DNA from: a virus
Strand: one strand, 5' to 3'
Length of the DNA stretch: 28,404 nucleotides
Virus record (IMG/VR): IMGVR_UViG_3300044675_007919
Span: 1-28,404 of that record
A program made the translations under genes and the position numbers. Position 1 is the first letter of the stretch; each line of letters opens with the position of its first letter. Positions 24,380 through 28,404 of this stretch are shown in pieces. The notes beneath the pieces were generated by a model. The model made no database searches, had not been told where the DNA came from, and saw only the letters and a program-made list of their open reading frames with translations.

Positions 24380-24819
24380 ATATTAAAAAGAACTCTAAAT
24401 ACAGGCAGGGTGTTTTTACGCCGACTAATAGCGATAAATTTGTAGGATCGCACGCTATATATCGTTCAGGTCTCGAGTTAAAATTTATGAGATTTTGTGA
24501 CAATAACCCTAATATTATAAAATGGGGAAGTGAAAATGTAGTAATACCCTATATAAGTCCTGTTGATGGTAGAGCTCACAGATATTTTGTAGATAATTTT
24601 GTTGTTATAAGGGAAGGTTCAAAGATAGGTAAGTATCTAATTGAGATAAAGCCTTTTAAACAAACATTTGCACCTACAACAAAATATAAAAAGCGTGAAC
24701 ATTTAATTTACGAACAATCCATGTATGTTGTTAATCAAGCAAAATGGACAGCTGCAAGAGAGTATTGTAATCGAAAAGGTCTAGAATTTTTGATTTTGAC
24801 AGAAAAGGACTTTAAATAG
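24376..24819 (+). CDS. 4: Head-completion nuclease, gp4-like (TnsA-type PD-(D/E)XK fold)
   Basis: 147 aa; T4 gp4 is 150. gp4 acts at the packaged head to protect or trim the DNA end before tail joining. Matches to gp4: YRSGLELKFMRFCDNNPNIIKWGSE (29-53; E34 is a catalytic candidate), VVIPYISPVDGRAHRYFVDNF (55-75; D73) and YLIEIKP (88-94; E90-x-K92). E...D...ExK is the nuclease core. The start at 24376 overlaps the preceding stop as ATGA and gives the T4-like N-terminus; an earlier ATG at 24358 would add six residues in the overlap and is less likely. Confidence 0.85.
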   Translation: MNIKKNSKYRQGVFTPTNSDKFVGSHAIYRSGLELKFMRFCDNNPNIIKWGSENVVIPYISPVDGRAHRYFVDNFVVIREGSKIGKYLIEIKPFKQTFAPTTKYKKREHLIYEQSMYVVNQAKWTAAREYCNRKGLEFLILTEKDFK

Positions 24820-24830
24820 TATCAGTTTTG

Positions 24831-24838
24831 TATAAATA
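24831..24838 (+). promoter_or_regulatory. TATAAATA box before the prohead protease gene
   Basis: Exact TATAAATA in the 25-nt gap after gp4, 6 nt before the ATG at 24845, with only A and T in between and no Shine-Dalgarno. Confidence 0.4.
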
Positions 24839-24844
24839 TAATAT

Positions 24845-25507
24845 ATGTTAAAGCTTAATCTCTTAGTAGAAAAACCAGCGATAGAAGACCAATTCGAATA
24901 CGTTGTTGAAGAGAGTAATAGAAACTCTCCTGCTACCCTCTTTATTAAAGGCCCATATATGATGGCAGAGGGTGTTAATAAAAATAAGAGAATGTACCCT
25001 ATCGATGAGCTAAGAAGAGAAGTACAGAGATATAATGAAGAAATGGTTATACCAGGTCGTGCAATGGGTGAACTCAATCACCCCGCTACTGCTGATGTTG
25101 ATTTAGAAAGAGCTTGTCACATTGTAACAGATTTATACGAAGATAATAATGTATTCTACGGTAAATCTAAAGTACTTACCACACCATGTGGATTGATAGT
25201 AAGATCACTTATTAACGATGGTGTTAAAGTAGGCATGTCGTCGAGAGCTCTCGGTACTCTTGAAGAGAGTCACGGTCATAATGTAGTTCGTAACCTTAAA
25301 TTAGTAGCAGTAGATTGTGTTGCTGATCCTTCTTTTCCTAAAGCTTTTGTAAATGGAATACTAGAATCAAAACAATGGGTAGTAGCCGAGAATGGAAAAT
25401 ATGAAGAGTTTTATGAGAAATTCGAAAAAGGTATCGCTACTCTACCTAAGAAGAATTTAGACGGTATTTTAAGAGAACATATACTAAAATTCTTACAATC
25501 TATATAA
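24845..25507 (+). CDS. 21: Prohead core protein protease, gp21
   Basis: 220 aa; T4 gp21 is 212. It cleaves the scaffold and the N-terminus of the capsid protein during head maturation. Herpesvirus-protease-like fold: KGPYMMAEGVNKNKRMYP (35-52), GELNHP with the catalytic His79, LTTPCGLIVRSLINDGVKVGMSSRALG with the nucleophilic Ser132 or Ser133, and VDCVADPSFP with an Asp at 157 or 161 as third member. Placed directly before the core and scaffold genes, as in T4. No T4-like internal fusions. Confidence 0.93.
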   Translation: MLKLNLLVEKPAIEDQFEYVVEESNRNSPATLFIKGPYMMAEGVNKNKRMYPIDELRREVQRYNEEMVIPGRAMGELNHPATADVDLERACHIVTDLYEDNNVFYGKSKVLTTPCGLIVRSLINDGVKVGMSSRALGTLEESHGHNVVRNLKLVAVDCVADPSFPKAFVNGILESKQWVVAENGKYEEFYEKFEKGIATLPKKNLDGILREHILKFLQSI

Positions 25508-25510
25508 ATA
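25503..25510 (+). promoter_or_regulatory. TATAAATA box overlapping the protease stop
   Basis: TATAAATA contains the gp21 stop codon and ends 8 nt before the ATG at 25519, followed by ATAATAAT. Confidence 0.38.
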
Positions 25511-25518
25511 ATAATAAT

Positions 25519-25827
25519 ATGCCAGCAAAGACCGAAAAACAAAAAAAATTCTTTGGCGCTGTAATGGGTGCTAAAAAAGGCAAAAAAGGCGTAAAGGGTG
25601 CAGCAAAAAAAACTGCTAAGCAGATGCCTAAAAAAGAGATTAAAAAATTCTTAAAGAAAAAAGGTGATGAAGATGAAGAGACTTTCAATACATCATCTAA
25701 TATATCTAAATTTATAACATCAATTTCTTCAAAAAATTATGCTGATGCTAATAAATATTTAAAGGCAGCCATTGAAACTAAGCTTTCAGCTAGAATTAAT
25801 AAAGCTGCAAATCAACCTCTTTTCTAA
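25519..25827 (+). CDS. 67: Prohead core protein, gp67-like, with a Lys-rich DUF3008-like N-terminus
   Basis: 102 aa in two parts. Residues 1-49 are very Lys-rich and begin PAKTEKQKKFFGAVMGAKKGKK, like the DUF3008 type of small phage proteins. Residues 58-98 (SSNISKFITSISSKNYADA and NKYLKAAIETKLSARI) follow the pattern of T4 gp67 (small core protein: short helix, then a S/N-x-D-x-A-A-R/K-x-x-F-x-x-A-x-x... helix). A ten-residue acidic linker GDEDEE lies between. It stands between gp21 and gp22 exactly where core proteins are expected. It probably joins the scaffold and is removed in maturation. Confidence 0.65.
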   Translation: MPAKTEKQKKFFGAVMGAKKGKKGVKGAAKKTAKQMPKKEIKKFLKKKGDEDEETFNTSSNISKFITSISSKNYADANKYLKAAIETKLSARINKAANQPLF

Positions 25828-25830
25828 CTT

Positions 25831-26679
25831 ATGAAAGTAAACGACTTACTCCCAGAAAATGCAAAGGAAATTCTCACAGAAGAATCACTTACTGCAATTG
25901 AACAAGCTTTTAGCAACAAGCTTAAGCTTACTGTAGAATCAGCATTAGCACAGCAAGATGATCTTTATGCTAAAAAATTAAATCAATTAATAGCAGCCAT
26001 TGATAAAGACCATACTTCTAAGCTTGAAACTGTTATAGAGGCTATCGATCGTGATAATACAAAGAAACTTTATAACGTAGTTAGAAGATATGAGAAATCA
26101 CTTACTAATGAAGCTAGTAAGTTTAAAAATACTCTTGTTGAGTCTATTTCAGACTATTTAGAAGAGTTTATTAATGAAGCAATTCCTTTTGAATCGATTC
26201 AAGAGGCAACTAAAAATAGAACAGCTAGAGAAGTTCTCACTAACCTACGTAAGGTTCTTGCAGTTGATTCTGCTTTAATGAGTGAGTCAGTTCAAGGAGC
26301 AGTCATTGACGGTAAAAATCAAATCGATACTCTCTCACAACAAGTTGAAAGACTTACTAACGAGAACAATGTTCTTAAAGAAAGCTATCTTAAGACTAAG
26401 GCTAACTTACTTATTGAAAGTAAGACCTCTACTTTACCAGAAAAGAAAAAAGAATATATCAAGAGAGTGTTAGGTGATAAGACACCTAAGTTCATCGAAG
26501 AGAACTTTGATTATACACTTAAGCTATTCGAAAAGAAAGAGCAAGAGAGAATTGAAGTCATTAAAGAAGAAGCTTTTAAAAATCGTAAAGTTAAATCTGA
26601 TGCTCCTATATTAAAAGAGCAAGTCAGCGCACCACGTCAAGTTAATCCTTACGTGAGCGAGCTTTCGAAAATGAAATAA
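25831..26679 (+). CDS. 22: Prohead scaffolding core protein, gp22
   Basis: 282 aa; T4 gp22 is 269. Almost entirely charged alpha-helix with heptad-like repeats (about 25-120 and 155-250), no Cys and little Trp, as for scaffolding proteins. The C-terminal PYVSELSKMK is the usual ending of gp22 in marine T4-like phages. Several Glu-ending sites such as ILKE fit cleavage by gp21. It starts 3 nt after the gp67-like stop and precedes the capsid gene. Confidence 0.85.
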   Translation: MKVNDLLPENAKEILTEESLTAIEQAFSNKLKLTVESALAQQDDLYAKKLNQLIAAIDKDHTSKLETVIEAIDRDNTKKLYNVVRRYEKSLTNEASKFKNTLVESISDYLEEFINEAIPFESIQEATKNRTAREVLTNLRKVLAVDSALMSESVQGAVIDGKNQIDTLSQQVERLTNENNVLKESYLKTKANLLIESKTSTLPEKKKEYIKRVLGDKTPKFIEENFDYTLKLFEKKEQERIEVIKEEAFKNRKVKSDAPILKEQVSAPRQVNPYVSELSKMK

Positions 26680-26696
26680 TTTCACCCTGAACAATG

Positions 26697-26723
26697 AGGT
26701 TCTCGTAACCTGAGGTATTTTTT
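26697..26723 (+). promoter_or_regulatory. Hairpin with T-run between scaffold and capsid genes
   Basis: AGGTT (26697-26701) can pair with AACCT (26707-26711) over a five-base loop, followed by GAGGTA and six T (26718-26723). A second pairing, ACCT with AGGT (26708-26716), is possible. It could be a weak terminator or a stabilising leader for capsid mRNA; it is not a convincing terminator. An AAAGGA (26725-26730) Shine-Dalgarno follows at about 11 nt before the capsid ATG. Confidence 0.3.
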
Positions 26724-26741
26724 GAAAGGAAAAAAAGCAAT

Positions 26742-28229
26742 ATGAAAATTCGTCCGACACAAGCATTCGTAGATAAAGGTAGAGCAGAAGCACTTCTTGA
26801 GAAGTGGGCTCCTGTTCTTGATTACTCGTCTGATTCGGTTAAGTCAATCGGTGACGAAAACACACGCTTAAACACCGCTATTCTTCTTGAGAACCAAGAA
26901 CAATGGTGTGTTCAAGAAGCCAATACCGCAGGTACTGGTGGTGTTTTCGGAGGCGGTGGTGGCCAGTACAGCCCAGTTGGTGGAACTATTAATTCCACTG
27001 ACTCGTATGCACCTGGTGATTCACGTCTTCCAAAGATTCTTATCCCGATGATTCGTCGTACATTCCCTGAGCTTATCTCCAACGAAATCGTAGGCGTTCA
27101 ACCAATGTCAGGTCCAGTAGGACTTGCATTCGCTCTTCGTTATACTTACAATTCCCAAAACTTAGGTTACGGAATTGACGGTACTAACACCCCTGGTGGC
27201 ACTACTCCAATCGGTTCAACCACAACTGGTGCAGGTAATCCTGTTAACACTGGTGCTGGTTATAACGGTACAGTAGCTAACAGAGAGCTTGGTTATCAGT
27301 TCCTTGATACTCGCTTCACTGGTTCTAGCTCTGGCAGACTTAGTGGTGCAGATATCTGGTCATTCTCTGACCAAGATCGTGGCGTTGCCCAGATCTTATC
27401 AGCGTTTGAAATCACTGGTAACATTCCACAGGTTGAAGTTAAGTTCGAAAAGACCGCTGTTGAAGCAGGTACTCGTAGACTTGGCGCACGCTGGTCCGTT
27501 GAATTAGAGCAAGACCTTAAGAACATGAACGGTATCGATATCGATGCTGAGATCACTAACGCAATGTCGTATGAGATCCAAGCTGAAATCGACCGTGAAA
27601 TGATCGTCAGAATGATCCAAGCGGCTCTTAACGCAGGTTATGGCCCGGGTTATTCTATCTGGTCTCCAGCTTCTGCAGACGGCAGATGGCTCGTTGAGAG
27701 AAATAGAGACTTCTATCAAAGACTTATCATTGAAGCAAACAGAATCGCAGTTCGTAACAGACGCGGTGCTGCTAACTTCATCGTTGCAACTCCAAGAGTT
27801 TGTGCAATCCTTGAGATGCTCCCTGAATTCCAGTGGGTACCTGTACAAGGTGATGTTTCAACTCAACCAGTTGGTGTTGCAAAGATCGGTTCCGTAGGTG
27901 GAAGATTCTCAGTATACCGTGATACACGTACCGAAGTACAATATGGTTATGGTGCTCCCTATACAAATGGGTACACTTCACCAATTGAGTACGCTCTCCT
28001 TGGTTACAAGGGGTCAGAGTTCTACGATACAGGTATCATCTACTGCCCTTACATTCCTATCATGGTTCAGAGAACAATTGGTCCGAACGACTTCGCACCA
28101 CGCGTAGGCTTGCTTACACGTTATGGTGTCGTTGATAACATCTTCGGTGCTAATCTCTATTACCACGTTATTATTGTTCAGGGTCTAGGTACTGCGTTCT
28201 CACCAGCTCAGCAAAACGTGTACTTCTGA
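26742..28229 (+). CDS. 23: Major capsid protein, gp23
   Basis: 495 aa; T4 gp23 is 521. Matches to gp23: ALLEKWAPVLDY (17-28), ILLENQEQW (47-55), IPMIRRTFPELISNEIVGVQPMSGPVGLAFALRYTYN and VEAGTRRLGARWSVELEQDLKNMNGID; the C-terminal part includes GANLYYHVIIVQGLG. The protease gp21 is expected to remove the N-terminus; VQE/A at 57-60 is the best candidate site, in the position of the T4 cut after residue 65. The DNA is visibly richer in G and C with more C-ending codons than its neighbours (for example 27 of 60 at 27421-27480 against 18 of 60 at 26041-26100 in gp22). A Shine-Dalgarno-like AAAGGA precedes it. Confidence 0.96.
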   Translation: MKIRPTQAFVDKGRAEALLEKWAPVLDYSSDSVKSIGDENTRLNTAILLENQEQWCVQEANTAGTGGVFGGGGGQYSPVGGTINSTDSYAPGDSRLPKILIPMIRRTFPELISNEIVGVQPMSGPVGLAFALRYTYNSQNLGYGIDGTNTPGGTTPIGSTTTGAGNPVNTGAGYNGTVANRELGYQFLDTRFTGSSSGRLSGADIWSFSDQDRGVAQILSAFEITGNIPQVEVKFEKTAVEAGTRRLGARWSVELEQDLKNMNGIDIDAEITNAMSYEIQAEIDREMIVRMIQAALNAGYGPGYSIWSPASADGRWLVERNRDFYQRLIIEANRIAVRNRRGAANFIVATPRVCAILEMLPEFQWVPVQGDVSTQPVGVAKIGSVGGRFSVYRDTRTEVQYGYGAPYTNGYTSPIEYALLGYKGSEFYDTGIIYCPYIPIMVQRTIGPNDFAPRVGLLTRYGVVDNIFGANLYYHVIIVQGLGTAFSPAQQNVYF

Positions 28230-28254
28230 TTTATTCAGAGATAACAACTATTTT

Positions 28255-28289
28255 AAATGGCGGGGGCCGAAGACCTCGCCATTTTTTTT
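28255..28289 (+). terminator. Strong intrinsic terminator after the capsid gene
   Basis: An 11-bp stem, AAATGGCGGGG (28255-28265) with CCTCGCCATTT (28274-28284) including one G-T pair, an 8-nt loop, and a run of eight T from 28282 to 28289. It is the clearest terminator in the window and directly follows gp23. Confidence 0.88.
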
Positions 28290-28310
28290 ATTAAAAATTT
28301 CAGAAAAGGA

Positions 28311-28317
28311 ATAAATA
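28311..28317 (+). promoter_or_regulatory. ATAAATA box before the last gene
   Basis: ATAAATA, after AAAAGGA (28304-28310) and 5 nt before the ATG at 28323 with AATAA-type spacer. As it comes after the terminator, it may be the promoter of a new transcript. Confidence 0.38.
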
Positions 28318-28322
28318 ATAAT

Positions 28323-28404
28323 ATGGCAGTCGTATCCTTTAACAATCAAGCACTCTCAGCATTCGGACTACAACCTACAAATTTAAACTGGTCGCTCTCA
28401 AGCG
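28323..28404 (+). CDS. Start of an unknown protein, probably virion-related (cut at window edge)
   Basis: 27 codons of an open frame: MAVVSFNNQALSAFGLQP, then a short polar stretch. The codons (TTC, AAC, CTC, TCC) resemble those of gp23 rather than the rest of the window, which suggests high expression. The next gene after gp23 differs between T4-like phages. No family recognised from the visible part. Confidence 0.55.
   Translation, partial: MAVVSFNNQALSAFGLQPTNLNWSLSS

Noticed and set aside
27289-27984. Several open frames on both strands inside the capsid gene
   Set aside because: They are shadows of gp23, without their own start signals and with unnatural composition.
1-28404. CRISPR array or insertion sequence
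   Set aside because: No spaced direct repeats and no transposase or terminal inverted repeats were found by eye.

Overview
The window is part of the genome of a T4-like (myovirus) bacteriophage with an AT-rich genome. Recognisable T4-type proteins include a gp15-like tail-sheath stabiliser, the gp20 portal, the gp4 head-completion nuclease, the gp21 prohead protease, a gp67-like core protein, the gp22 scaffold, the gp23 major capsid protein, and probable gp31 (co-chaperonin) and gp62 (clamp-loader small subunit) counterparts. No bacterial housekeeping genes, rRNA or tRNA are visible. The short marine-type gp62, the queE gene and the sulfotransferase are reminiscent of marine T4-like phages. 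The host cannot be determined from the sequence.

Layout. (1) 1-771, minus strand: the start of an unknown gene and a GIY-YIG homing-type endonuclease. (2) 850-4683, plus strand: queE (7-deazaguanine biosynthesis), a small helical protein, an unknown protein, an HNH nuclease whose start overlaps that protein, a sulfotransferase and a P-loop kinase-like protein. (3) 4675-5538, minus strand: a Ser/Thr/Asn-rich fibre-like structural protein. (4) 5591-16514: about 11 kb of 14 sugar-related genes. These are about ten glycosyltransferases of several folds, three methyltransferases (one on the minus strand) and UDP-galactopyranose mutase, with most neighbours overlapping or only a few bases apart. 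(5) 16523-20256: a DUF366-like protein, gp62-like and gp31-like proteins, a DUF2693-like protein, an unknown protein and a DinG/XPD-like helicase with four cysteines placed like an iron-sulfur cluster. (6) 20279-28404: virion module, ending with the capsid gene, a strong terminator and the start of another gene.

How it fits together. The right part builds the head: portal, core, protease, scaffold and capsid, with the gp31-like co-chaperonin presumably helping the capsid protein fold. The unusual part is the sugar island. It could make and transfer a methylated glycan containing galactofuranose, possibly sulfated by the nearby sulfotransferase. The acceptor is not shown by the sequence; virion protein (the adjacent fibre-like protein is one candidate), phage DNA or host surface are all possible.

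Two expression features stand out. Many genes have a TAAATA-type box (like the T4 late-promoter core TATAAATA) only 4-17 nt before the start codon, usually without a good Shine-Dalgarno. The gp15-like gene has no usable ATG/GTG/TTG near its true N-terminus, but has an ATT codon 5 nt after a perfect AGGAGG. There is no gene-free stretch longer than about 100 bases.
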